Below, in pieces: positions 50,392 to 58,225 of a DNA stretch of 64,000 bases. Both the position numbers and the translations under genes were made by a program. Origin of the DNA: Stutzerimonas stutzeri (GTDB lineage: Bacteria > Pseudomonadota > Gammaproteobacteria > Pseudomonadales > Pseudomonadaceae); assembly GCF_002909485.1 (NCBI RefSeq), contig NZ_PPXG01000001.1, forward strand, positions 620,001 to 684,000, written 5' to 3'. Numbering within the stretch: position 1 is the first letter of the stretch; the number at the start of each line of letters is the position of its first letter. The notes beneath the pieces are model-generated. The model was not told the origin of the DNA. It saw only the letters and a program-made list of their open reading frames with translations, and did no database searches.

Positions 50392-51669
50392 CTACCGCAG
50401 CCAGGCCAGGGGCACGGTGATGATCGAAGGCACGGCGATGAGCAGCCCGACGATCACCAGATAGATAAGGAAGAACGGCATCACGCCGCGCACCAGGGTT
50501 TCCATGCGCAATCGGCCGATACCGCCGACCACGTTGAGCACGGTGCCCACCGGCGGTGTGATAAGTCCGATGGAGCCGATCAGCACGAACATCACGCCGA
50601 AGTACACCGGGTCGATGCCGGCCTTGATCGCGATCGGCGCCAGCACCGGGCCGAGGATCAGGATGGTCGGCGTCAGGTCCAGCACCATGCCGACGGCGAT
50701 CATCAGCAGCATGATGGCGACCATCAGCAGTTTCGGGTCCTGCGCCAGCGGGCCGAGCATTGCCGCGATCTCGTCGGGCAGCTGCGCCAGGGTGATCATG
50801 TACGCCGACACGGTTGCGGCGGCGCAGAGGAACATCACCGAGGCCGTGGTGCGGCTGGCACGGGTCAGCACCTCGACCAGCCCGGCCCAGTTCAGCTCGC
50901 GATACAGCAGGGTCGAAACGGCCAGGGCGTAGACGGCGGCGACCACCGCCGCTTCGGTCGGGGTGAACAGGCCGCCACGCAGCCCGCCGACGATGATCAC
51001 CGGCAGCATCAGCGCGGCTGCACCGTCGACCAGGACCCGACGGCGTTCGGCGGCGCTGGCCTTTTCCTGTTTCGGTTCGTCGATCCGCCGGGCGATCAGT
51101 GTCCAGGCAACGATCAAGCCCATGCCCATGATCAGCCCCGGCACCATGCCGGCGAGAAACAGCTGGCTGATCGAAGTGCCGGTCACCACGCCGTAGATCA
51201 CGAACGGCATCGACGGCGGAATGATCGGCGCGATGATCCCACCCGCCGCCACCAGGCCCGACGACGAACTCAGCGGGTATCCGCGCTCGCGCATCATCGG
51301 TAGCAGCAACGTTGCCAGCGCGGCGGTATCAGCCAGGGCGGAGCCGGACATGCTCGCCAGAAGCACCGAGGCGGCAATCGCCACGTAGCCCAGGCCGCCG
51401 CGCTTGTGGCCGAAATAGGCCTGCGCCATGGCGATGATTCGCCGCGAGATGCCTCCGGCGTTCATCAGTTCGCCGGCAAGTATGAAGAACGGCACGGCCA
51501 GCAGCGGAAAGCTGTCGGCACCGGCCTGAAGGTTTTGAGCCAGCAGCTGCACGTCCCAGAAATCCAGGTACCACATCAGCACCGAGCCGGTGAGCAGCAG
51601 CGCGAAGGCGATGGGCATGCCAAGGGTCATGAAGCCCAGCAGCGATGAAAGGAAGACGACGACGGTCAT
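50392..51669 (-). CDS. TRAP transporter large permease (DctM type)
   Basis: A 425-residue inner-membrane protein with about 12 helices. Family segments include FFILAGELMNAGGISRRII, GSALADTAALATLLLPMM and PVGTVLNVVGGIG. GAGGA precedes the ATG. It uses a Na+ gradient to import the acid bound by the DctP protein. Its small partner is not a separate gene but the C-terminal half of the upstream kinase. Confidence 0.92.
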   Translation of the reverse strand: MTVVVFLSSLLGFMTLGMPIAFALLLTGSVLMWYLDFWDVQLLAQNLQAGADSFPLLAVPFFILAGELMNAGGISRRIIAMAQAYFGHKRGGLGYVAIAASVLLASMSGSALADTAALATLLLPMMRERGYPLSSSSGLVAAGGIIAPIIPPSMPFVIYGVVTGTSISQLFLAGMVPGLIMGMGLIVAWTLIARRIDEPKQEKASAAERRRVLVDGAAALMLPVIIVGGLRGGLFTPTEAAVVAAVYALAVSTLLYRELNWAGLVEVLTRASRTTASVMFLCAAATVSAYMITLAQLPDEIAAMLGPLAQDPKLLMVAIMLLMIAVGMVLDLTPTILILGPVLAPIAIKAGIDPVYFGVMFVLIGSIGLITPPVGTVLNVVGGIGRLRMETLVRGVMPFFLIYLVIVGLLIAVPSIITVPLAWLR

Positions 51670-51720
51670 ACAAGGTCCTCGGTTGGGCAGTGCCCGTATT
51701 GTTCTGAATGCGGCGTCGCC

Positions 51721-52851
51721 TCAGTCCGCGGTGACATTCGCAGCGGCGCTGGCCGATGGCTGATCGCGCCGCCAGACGTTGACCAGCTGCAGCAGCGCCA
51801 GCACCGCCAGCGCCACCATGCTGGCGGCCACGGGCAACATCGCCAGGCCCAGCGGATAACCGACCACCGGGCTGTTGATGGTCCAGCCGAATTGCATCTG
51901 GTTCCAACCGCCCCAGGCCGCCAGGCAGCTCGCAGCTGCCACCAGCAGCCAGCTGATGGAGTCGACGACGCGGCGGAACAGCCGCGGGAAACGGTCGCGC
52001 AACATGGAGAAGCTCATCAGCTCGCCGCGGCGCATGCTCGAAGCGACACCGACAAACACCAGCCAGACGAATGCCAACCGCGACAGCTCCTCGGCGCCCG
52101 TCCAACCGGTGCCGAAGGCGTAACGCAGCACCACGCTGGAGAACACCACGACGACCATGAAGGCCATCAGCGCGGCCATCAGCCAGTCGGTCAGGCGGTC
52201 GAAGTGTTGCGCGACCGTGCCGCTGTAGATCGGCTCGTTGGTCAGTGGCGGCGCTGTGGTAGCGCTATCAAACGAGCGCGAAGAAAGATCGACCCGGGTT
52301 TCGATCAGCTCATCCAGACCGGCGCCCTGCATCCAATCGACGATGTGGCGCAAGACGACTTCGCGCGGTTGGCTGGCATCCACCGTCAATACGCCGGGTT
52401 CACCCTCGGGAGACTCGAGAGTAGCGAACTGGCTGTCGACCAGGGAAATCGGCATGAAATGCCCGGCGCGGCCACCAACGCGCTGCACCGCGGTTTCGTA
52501 ATCGATGGCCAGATGGGCGAACCGCAGCTCCGGAACCGCACTGCGCAGCAACTCCCGGTAGCTGCGCTTGAGCGCCGAGCAAGCCAGCACGAAGCCGCTG
52601 CCCGCCGCTAGGGTGCGCTGCATTTCGGCGATCAGCGCGTGCAGCCACTCCACGCGATCGGCGTCGGACAGCGGCGTGCCGGCACGCATGCGCGCCACGT
52701 TCTCTGCCGGGTGAAAGTTGTCCGCTTCGATGTGCGGCAGGCCGAGCGCGTCGGCGACGGCGTGACTGGTGTCCGTCTTGCCGGAACCGCTGACGCCCAT
52801 GACGACGAGAATCGGAAGCGCGGAAGCCTTTGAGGGATGCACTGAAGGCAT
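51721..52851 (-). CDS. Gluconokinase fused to TRAP small permease (GntK-DctQ)
   Basis: One uninterrupted frame of 376 residues joins two normally separate proteins. Residues ~13-176 are a GntK-type gluconokinase: Walker A GVSGSGKT (19-26), EADNFHPAENVARMRAGTPLSD (42-63 region), ACSALKRSYRE, and GGRAGHFMP. A polar linker of ~40 residues follows. Residues ~215-360 are a four-helix DctQ subunit with the signature GAEELSRLAFVWLVFVG (252-268). The kinase would face the cytoplasm at the membrane, phosphorylating gluconate as it enters. No internal stop, ribosome site or frameshift was seen between the parts. First gene of the operon. Confidence 0.88.
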   Translation of the reverse strand: MPSVHPSKASALPILVVMGVSGSGKTDTSHAVADALGLPHIEADNFHPAENVARMRAGTPLSDADRVEWLHALIAEMQRTLAAGSGFVLACSALKRSYRELLRSAVPELRFAHLAIDYETAVQRVGGRAGHFMPISLVDSQFATLESPEGEPGVLTVDASQPREVVLRHIVDWMQGAGLDELIETRVDLSSRSFDSATTAPPLTNEPIYSGTVAQHFDRLTDWLMAALMAFMVVVVFSSVVLRYAFGTGWTGAEELSRLAFVWLVFVGVASSMRRGELMSFSMLRDRFPRLFRRVVDSISWLLVAAASCLAAWGGWNQMQFGWTINSPVVGYPLGLAMLPVAASMVALAVLALLQLVNVWRRDQPSASAAANVTAD

Positions 52852-52863
52852 ACGAGGAATCCA

Positions 52864-52878
52864 TTGTTTTGCTTGTTT
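52864..52878 (-). promoter_or_regulatory. Candidate Hfq/Crc site in the kinase-permease leader
   Basis: AAACAAGCAAAACAA on the minus strand is 13 bases before the ATG at 52851. It matches the A-rich catabolite-activity pattern. Confidence 0.4.
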
Positions 52879-52882
52879 GGGC

Positions 52883-52913
52883 GGATGTTAGCGCTATCAC
52901 ATCCAACGATAAA
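52883..52913 (-). promoter_or_regulatory. Candidate GntR operator overlapping promoter
   Basis: The core TAGCGCTA (52889-52896) lies within outer arms GGATGT (52883-52888) and ACATCC (52899-52904), a LacI-family style palindrome. On the minus strand a promoter-like pair TTTATC (52913-52908), 17 bp, TAACAT (52890-52885) overlaps it, so a bound repressor would block polymerase. TAGCGCT is also part of the GntR site I recall from P. aeruginosa. Confidence 0.5.
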
Positions 52914-53028
52914 ACTACCGCTCGTCGACCACATGCCGACGAAGCGGCTGCGTCGAAGCGGTATCACCGGTCGACATTCGCGGCGGCACGACTACAATCG
53001 CGCCCCTGTGCAATCGAGGACACCGAAC

Positions 53029-53307
53029 ATGCCCAAAGCCATGTGCCGCCACATTCTGGTCAAGACCGAGGCCGAAGCCGCGCAGCTGAAAAAGCGCCTG
53101 ACCAGTGGAGAGGCATTCGACGTGCTGGCACGCAAGTTCTCGACCTGCCCGTCCGGCAAGAAAGGCGGCGATTTAGGCGAAGTTCGCCCCGGACAGATGG
53201 TGCGCAGCATCGATCAGGTGATCTTCAAGAAGCCGCTGCGCGAAGTGCACGGGCCGATAAAGAGCCAGTTCGGCTATCACCTGGTGCAGGTGTTCTACCG
53301 CGACTGA
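53029..53307 (+). CDS. ppiC: Parvulin-type peptidyl-prolyl isomerase
   Basis: A 92-residue single-domain parvulin (E. coli PpiC 93). It has CRHILVKTEAEAAQL, FSTCPSGKKGGDLGEVRPGQMV and the C-terminal GPIKSQFGYHLVQV. No signal peptide, so cytoplasmic. GAGGA precedes the ATG at 53029. Converges with zapE, ending 8 bp from it. Confidence 0.96.
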   Translation: MPKAMCRHILVKTEAEAAQLKKRLTSGEAFDVLARKFSTCPSGKKGGDLGEVRPGQMVRSIDQVIFKKPLREVHGPIKSQFGYHLVQVFYRD

Positions 53308-53315
53308 GCTGGCGC

Positions 53316-54425
53316 TTAGCCAAAGCGTTGCAGCTGCATTTCCCGCAGGCGACTGAGCGTGCGGCGGAACGGGAATGCCAGATAGCCCTCGGTATACAGC
53401 TCGTCCAGTGCCACCTCGGCTTCGATATAGAGAGGAATCCGCCGGTCGTAGCACTCGTCCACCAGCGCGATGAAGCGGCGCACGGCATCATCCCGCGCGG
53501 CGAGTCTGGGCAGTTGGCGGTCACCCGCCGCCACCCGCGCGGCTCCATCCTCGGTGCCGCGGGCAATGCGCCCATCGCGCTGCGTGCCGCCCAGCCTCGG
53601 TACGTCGCCAATCAGAATCGCCGTGAAACGGTCGCACAGCTCGATGAAGTCCAGCGCCGAAAACGGCTGCTCGCAGAGATCGGCGAAGCGGCACCAGAGC
53701 ACCGATTCGCTACGCCGCACGGCGTCGAGCTGGCGGCGGCTGAGGACCAAAGGCTCGGTGCTGACCGCTCCATCGGCCAGCGCCTCGAACGTCGCGGCTA
53801 ACGCAGTGGCGCCGTCGAACGGGGCGATCCAGTAGCGCTGCAGCGCAGCGCCGGGACGCAGGCGGTGATCGGCGCCACCATCCACATCCACCACATGCAT
53901 GTGTTGCACAATGGCATCGATGGCCGGCAGAAAACGCTCGCGATTGAAGCCGTCGGCGTACAGCTGCTCTGGCGGCTGGTTGGAGGTAGCGACGATCACC
54001 ACGTCGTGCTCGAAGAGCACCTGGAACAGGCGTCCCAGGATGATTGCGTCACCGATGTCACCGACGAACAGCTCGTCGAAGCAGAGCACGCGAATCTCTT
54101 CCGAGAGCTCTTTGGCCAACGCTTGCAACGGGTCCGCCGTGCCGTTGAGCTGGAACAGTCGGATGTGTACCCAGCGCATGAAATGGTGGAAATGCTGCCG
54201 CCGTGACGGAACGGCCAGACTTGCGTGAAACAGATCCATCAGCCAGGTCTTGCCACGCCCGACCGGCCCCCACAGATAAACGCCAAGCGGCAGTTGCGCA
54301 CCTGAAATCAATGCCTCATGGCAGGCCTGGAGCCGCGCAACGGCCCGCTGCTGAGCCGCATCGGGCACGAAACCGTTTTGCGCAATGGCCTGCTGATAGC
54401 GTTCAAGGGGTGAGTCGGCGTGCAT
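53316..54425 (-). CDS. zapE: ZapE/AFG1-like ATPase
   Basis: A 369-residue AFG1-type P-loop ATPase. Walker A GPVGRGKTW at about 53-61, Walker B VLCFDELFVGD, and VIVATSNQPPEQLYADGFNRERFLP as sensor-1. In E. coli ZapE associates with FtsZ and division under stress. The ATG at 54425 is preferred over a TTG at 54440. Between ppiC and a LysR gene; no operon partner is obvious. Confidence 0.9.
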   Translation of the reverse strand: MHADSPLERYQQAIAQNGFVPDAAQQRAVARLQACHEALISGAQLPLGVYLWGPVGRGKTWLMDLFHASLAVPSRRQHFHHFMRWVHIRLFQLNGTADPLQALAKELSEEIRVLCFDELFVGDIGDAIILGRLFQVLFEHDVVIVATSNQPPEQLYADGFNRERFLPAIDAIVQHMHVVDVDGGADHRLRPGAALQRYWIAPFDGATALAATFEALADGAVSTEPLVLSRRQLDAVRRSESVLWCRFADLCEQPFSALDFIELCDRFTAILIGDVPRLGGTQRDGRIARGTEDGAARVAAGDRQLPRLAARDDAVRRFIALVDECYDRRIPLYIEAEVALDELYTEGYLAFPFRRTLSRLREMQLQRFG

Positions 54426-54476
54426 GGTCGTCCGGCGCAAAAGCCGCCATGGTAGCGCACGCCCGCGCTGGGGCGC

Positions 54477-55385
54477 TCAGTCGTGTCCGCCCTGCAGCAG
54501 TTGCTTGGCCTGGGCGCCGAGCTGCTCGAGCAGTATGGCCTGGGCTGGTAGCAGCTGCTCATGGACACGGGTCAGCGCATAGACCGGCACATTGATCGCC
54601 GGCTCGAGCAAGCGGGTCTGCACCTCGCCGCCAGTAGCCGCCAGCGCAGTGAACGGGTCGACCAGCGCCACGCCCTGTCCCGACGACACCAGCTGTCGCG
54701 CCAGCTGGTAGGTCTGCACCCAGGTAACGACGCGCGGCGGTGGATCGAGCTCTTCGATGTGGCCGCGCAACAGGCTGCCCAGCGCATCGCGGGCATCGAT
54801 GCCGATCAGCGCGTTGCCCGCCAACGCCTGCAGCCGCACCGGACTGCTCAGTTCGTCCGGCTGCCACCAGCCAGGCGGCGCGATCGCGCGCATGCGGCCC
54901 TCGGCCAACAACCGGCTGCTGAGTCCCGGATGCTCTACCGCCTGTGACGTCAGCCCGAGATCGGCTTCACGCAGCAACAGGGCTTCGACGATTTCCGCAG
55001 TGTGCTGCGTGGCGAGCTGACAGACCGTCCGTGGAAATCGCTCGCGCCAGGCGCGCAACGCCTGTGGCAGCAGCGCCTGAGCCAGCGCCGGCGTGCAGAT
55101 CAGGCGCAATGCGCACTCCTCGCCCCGGCCGAGGCTGTCTGCAAGCCGCCGCAGATTCTGCAGGTCGATGGCAAGGCGTTCGGTCTGCTGCTGCAGTACC
55201 CGCGCCTCGGCGGTGGGCTGCAGCTTGCCGCGCACCCGGTCGAACAGCGCAAAGCCCAGTTGCTGCTCGGCATGCTTGAGAATCTTGCTCGCCGCCGGCT
55301 GGGAGATATGCAGCAACTCGGCGGCGGCGGTCAGGCTGCCGGTTTGCAGAATCGCCTGGAACAGTTCGATATGACGCAGCCGCAT
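54477..55385 (-). CDS. LysR-family regulator of D-amino-acid cassette
   Basis: A 302-residue LysR regulator, HTH GSLTAAAELLHISQPAASKILKHAE, of the sub-branch that includes NocR/OccR amino-acid and opine regulators (IELFQAILQTGSLTAAA). GGAGG precedes the start. Divergent from a DadA-like gene across 121 bp holding a perfect inverted repeat, which makes it the probable regulator of dadA-like/ridA/TAXI. The inducer is unknown, perhaps an amino acid. Confidence 0.88.
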   Translation of the reverse strand: MRLRHIELFQAILQTGSLTAAAELLHISQPAASKILKHAEQQLGFALFDRVRGKLQPTAEARVLQQQTERLAIDLQNLRRLADSLGRGEECALRLICTPALAQALLPQALRAWRERFPRTVCQLATQHTAEIVEALLLREADLGLTSQAVEHPGLSSRLLAEGRMRAIAPPGWWQPDELSSPVRLQALAGNALIGIDARDALGSLLRGHIEELDPPPRVVTWVQTYQLARQLVSSGQGVALVDPFTALAATGGEVQTRLLEPAINVPVYALTRVHEQLLPAQAILLEQLGAQAKQLLQGGHD

Positions 55386-55411
55386 GCACTGCCCTCCTTC
55401 TGGTCATCGAG

Positions 55412-55428
55412 CATAACCGCAGGTTATG
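55412..55428. promoter_or_regulatory. Candidate LysR operator
   Basis: CATAACC-GCA-GGTTATG is a perfect inverted repeat with 7-bp arms. It contains the T-N11-A pattern (T 55414, A 55426) typical of LysR sites and lies between the two divergent genes. Confidence 0.55.
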
Positions 55429-55506
55429 GGAACGCTCCATCCTTTCATTGGCCGCCCCGCTGGCCCACGTCCTAGGCTGCGCTGATCAAGTCTGAGGAGC
55501 AGTTGC

Positions 55507-56751
55507 ATGCGGATAGCAGTCATCGGCGCAGGCGTTATCGGGCTTGCCACCGCCTATTCATTGGTGCGTCAGGGACACAGCGTGGAGCTGATCGAACGGT
55601 GCGACGACGTCGCGCTGGAAACCAGCTTCGCCAACGGAGGGCAGCTCAGCTACCGCTATGTGTCACCGCTGGCCGATGCCGGCGTGCCGCTGCAGGCACT
55701 CGGTTGGATGCTGCGCGGGCCGGATGCCCCGCTGCGCTTCAGGCCCCAGGCGAGCCTGCATCAGTGGCGTTGGTGTCTGCAGTTCCTGCTGGCATGCCGG
55801 CGGTCGGTCAATCGGCGCAACGCGGCTCACCTGCTGCGTCTGGCCCTGCACAGTCAGCAGATCCTGCGCAGCTGGCGCGAGCAGGATCATCTGGACGGCT
55901 TCGCCTGGCGCGCCAACGGCAAGCTGGTGATCTATCGCGATCGGCACAGCCTGCACAAGGGCGCGGCGGCCATCGACAACGATTCCGGCCAGATGCTGTT
56001 GGACGTTGCACAGTGCATCGACATCGAGCCGGCATTGGCGCCATTGGCGGCATCGCTGCAAGGCGGCATCTATTCGCCCGACGATGAGGTTGCTGACTGC
56101 CACCTGTTATGCACCGAACTGCTGCGGCGACTGCGGGCATCACCTGCGTTTCATCTGCATACCGGGCAATCGGTGAGCGCATTGCGCACCGAAGGCAAGC
56201 GAGTTCGCGCGGTAGCGTTCGAGCGGGATGAAATCGTAATTGACCATCTGGTAGTGGCTGCCGGCACCGGCAGCGTCGCGCTACTTAAACCGTTGGGCAT
56301 CGACCTGCCAATCTACCCGCTAAAGGGCTACAGCCTGACCGTTGCGCTGGCCGACCAGGACCGCGTGCCGCAAACCAACGTCACCGATTACGACAATAAG
56401 GTCGTCTACGCCCGCCTCGATGACCAGTTGCGCGTGGCGGCGATGGTGGATATCGCCGGCTGGGATGCTGACCTCGACCAGGAGCGCATCGCGACACTGC
56501 AGCGTCTGGCTGGTGCCACCTTCCCAGGCGCCGGCGACTACCAACGTGCGCGGCAATGGGCAGGCCTGCGCCCGGCCACGCCTCAAGGTACGCCGCTGAT
56601 TGGCCGCAGCGGATTCGACAATCTCTGGCTCAACGTCGGCCACGGCAGCCTCGGCTTCACCCTCGCCTGCGGTAGCGCCGACCTGCTCGCCAGCGTAATC
56701 GACGGCTCGCCACCTGCTGTTTCTCTGGACGGCTTGAGCCTGTCCGCCTGA
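55507..56751 (+). CDS. D-amino-acid dehydrogenase (DadA-like)
   Basis: A 414-residue FAD-dependent DadA-type enzyme. FAD motif AVIGAGVIGLATAYSLVRQGHSVELIE; DadA marker ALETSFANGGQLS; C-terminal GLRPATPQGTPLIGR and LWLNVGHGSLGFTLACGSADLL. It would oxidise D-amino acids to 2-oxo acids and ammonia, passing electrons to the quinone pool. GAGGAG precedes the start. The RidA gene follows 21 bp on. It is a paralogue rather than the housekeeping dadA, which usually sits with alr. Confidence 0.88.
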   Translation: MRIAVIGAGVIGLATAYSLVRQGHSVELIERCDDVALETSFANGGQLSYRYVSPLADAGVPLQALGWMLRGPDAPLRFRPQASLHQWRWCLQFLLACRRSVNRRNAAHLLRLALHSQQILRSWREQDHLDGFAWRANGKLVIYRDRHSLHKGAAAIDNDSGQMLLDVAQCIDIEPALAPLAASLQGGIYSPDDEVADCHLLCTELLRRLRASPAFHLHTGQSVSALRTEGKRVRAVAFERDEIVIDHLVVAAGTGSVALLKPLGIDLPIYPLKGYSLTVALADQDRVPQTNVTDYDNKVVYARLDDQLRVAAMVDIAGWDADLDQERIATLQRLAGATFPGAGDYQRARQWAGLRPATPQGTPLIGRSGFDNLWLNVGHGSLGFTLACGSADLLASVIDGSPPAVSLDGLSLSA

Positions 56752-56772
56752 ACACTAAAAGAGGAAACCAAT

Positions 56773-57126
56773 ATGCCCTTGCAACGCATCGAAAATAATC
56801 CACGCATGTCCGCTGCAGTCATTCATAGCGACCTTGTGTTCCTCGCCGGCCAGGTGCCGGACGACCGCAGCCTGGATGCCGCAGGACAGAGCCGCGAGGT
56901 GCTGGCGAAGATCGACCGGCTGCTGGCCGCCGCCGGCTCCAGTCGCGAAAACCTGCTCAGCGCGCAGATTTGGCTGAAGGACATCGACGCCGACTTCGCC
57001 ACCATGAACGAGGCCTGGAGCGACTGGCTGCCAGCAGGCTGCGCACCGGCACGGGCGACGGTACAGGCGCGCCTGGCCTCCCCCGAGGTGCTGGTCGAGA
57101 TCATGGTGATCGCTGCGCGCGCCTGA
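56773..57126 (+). CDS. RidA-family deaminase
   Basis: A 117-residue Rid-family protein. The key Arg is in APARATVQARL, with the C-terminal VLVEIMVIAAR. RidA proteins hydrolyse reactive 2-aminoacrylate/imine intermediates, precisely what an amino-acid dehydrogenase releases, so it fits beside the DadA-like enzyme. GAGGAA precedes the ATG, 21 bp after the dehydrogenase. Confidence 0.9.
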   Translation: MPLQRIENNPRMSAAVIHSDLVFLAGQVPDDRSLDAAGQSREVLAKIDRLLAAAGSSRENLLSAQIWLKDIDADFATMNEAWSDWLPAGCAPARATVQARLASPEVLVEIMVIAARA

Positions 57127-57176
57127 CCACAGCGGTCTATCGTTCCTGCGCCGGCCAACCACAGTTGCAACCACCC

Positions 57177-57190
57177 AAAATACAAACAAG
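57177..57190 (+). promoter_or_regulatory. Possible Hfq/Crc site in TAXI gene leader
   Basis: AAAATACAAACAAG directly precedes the AGAGGG ribosome site of the TAXI gene and resembles the A-rich catabolite-activity motif. A weaker match than at mtlE. Confidence 0.3.
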
Positions 57191-57201
57191 AGGGAACCGC
57201 A

Positions 57202-58182
57202 ATGAACCACCAGATCCGTAACGGCCTGTTCGGCATCACCCTGGCGGGCGTCCTCGCCGCCGCCTTGGCAAGCACCAGCGTGTTGGCGCAGGAACGCTTC
57301 GTCACCATCGGCACCGGCGGGCAGACCGGCGTGTACTACACTGCCGGCCAGTCGGTGTGCCGCTTCCTCAATCGTGCCGAGGTGAAGCCCGCCATCAAAT
57401 GCAACGCACCCTCGACCGCAGGCAGCGTGACCAACATCGTGTCGTTGCACAAAGGCGAGTACGACTTCGGCTTCATCCAGTCGGACCACCAGCACAAGGC
57501 GCTGCAGGGTCTGGCGCCCTTCGACAAGGACGGCGCCGTCGAACTGCGCGCCGTGTTCTCACTGCAGTCGGAGATTCTCACCGTGGTCGTTCGCAACGAC
57601 AGCGGCATCACCGATCTGGCTGGACTCAAAGGCAAGCGGGTGAACATCGGCGTGCCCGGCTCGGGCAGTCGCGACACCTTCGAGGAGGTCATGCAGGCGA
57701 AGGGCTGGACCAACGCCAGCTTTTCTCTGGCCGCCGAGCTAAAACCGGCGGAGATGGCCTCAGCGCTGGGTGACAACAACCTGGACGCCATCACCTATGT
57801 GGTCGGCCATCCGAGCGGTGCGATTCAGGAAGCGTTGACCAATGTGAAGGCCAGGATCATTCCGGTGCAGGGCGCCGAGATCGACAGTTTGCTCGCCAAG
57901 GCCGATTACTACAGCGCAGTGGAAATCCCCGCCGGCCTCTACCCAGGAGTGGACGGCGCCATTCCGTCGATTGGCGGCAAGGCAGTACTGGCGACCACCA
58001 GCAAGACCGATCCGGAGATCGTCTATCAGCTGGTCAAGTCGGTGTTCGACAACCTCGACAGGTTCAAGCGCCTGCATCCGGCATTCGCCGATCTTAAAGC
58101 CGAGGACATGATTCGCGTTGGGCTGACTGCGCCGCTGCACGAGGGCGCCGAGCGTTATTACAAGGAGAAGGGTTGGCTGTAG
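57202..58182 (+). CDS. TAXI-family TRAP binding protein
   Basis: A 326-residue periplasmic protein of the TAXI (TRAP-associated extracytoplasmic immunogenic) family. Signal peptide ends ALASTSVLAQ; core ERFVTIGTGGQTGVYYTAGQSVCRFL, then GEYDFGFIQSDHQHKAL and IGVPGSGSRDTFEEVMQA. TAXI proteins bind glutamate/glutamine-like compounds and feed a fused TAXI-TRAP permease, but no permease gene is present here. The cassette context suggests an amino acid ligand. AGAGGG precedes the start. Confidence 0.9.
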   Translation: MNHQIRNGLFGITLAGVLAAALASTSVLAQERFVTIGTGGQTGVYYTAGQSVCRFLNRAEVKPAIKCNAPSTAGSVTNIVSLHKGEYDFGFIQSDHQHKALQGLAPFDKDGAVELRAVFSLQSEILTVVVRNDSGITDLAGLKGKRVNIGVPGSGSRDTFEEVMQAKGWTNASFSLAAELKPAEMASALGDNNLDAITYVVGHPSGAIQEALTNVKARIIPVQGAEIDSLLAKADYYSAVEIPAGLYPGVDGAIPSIGGKAVLATTSKTDPEIVYQLVKSVFDNLDRFKRLHPAFADLKAEDMIRVGLTAPLHEGAERYYKEKGWL

Positions 58183-58189
58183 GACGCCA

Positions 58190-58219
58190 ACATCAGCGGG
58201 CGACAGCGCCCGCTGATGT
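58190..58219. terminator. Long hairpin between TAXI gene and TonB receptor
   Basis: A 13-bp perfect stem (58190-58202 with 58207-58219), loop acag, lies between converging genes. There is no T-run, so termination may be weak or rho-assisted. Confidence 0.6.
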
Positions 58220-58225
58220 ACAGGC

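Noticed and set aside
50263-51303. Long plus-strand frame opposite the TRAP large permease
   Set aside because: Asp/His/Gln-rich shadow without domains.
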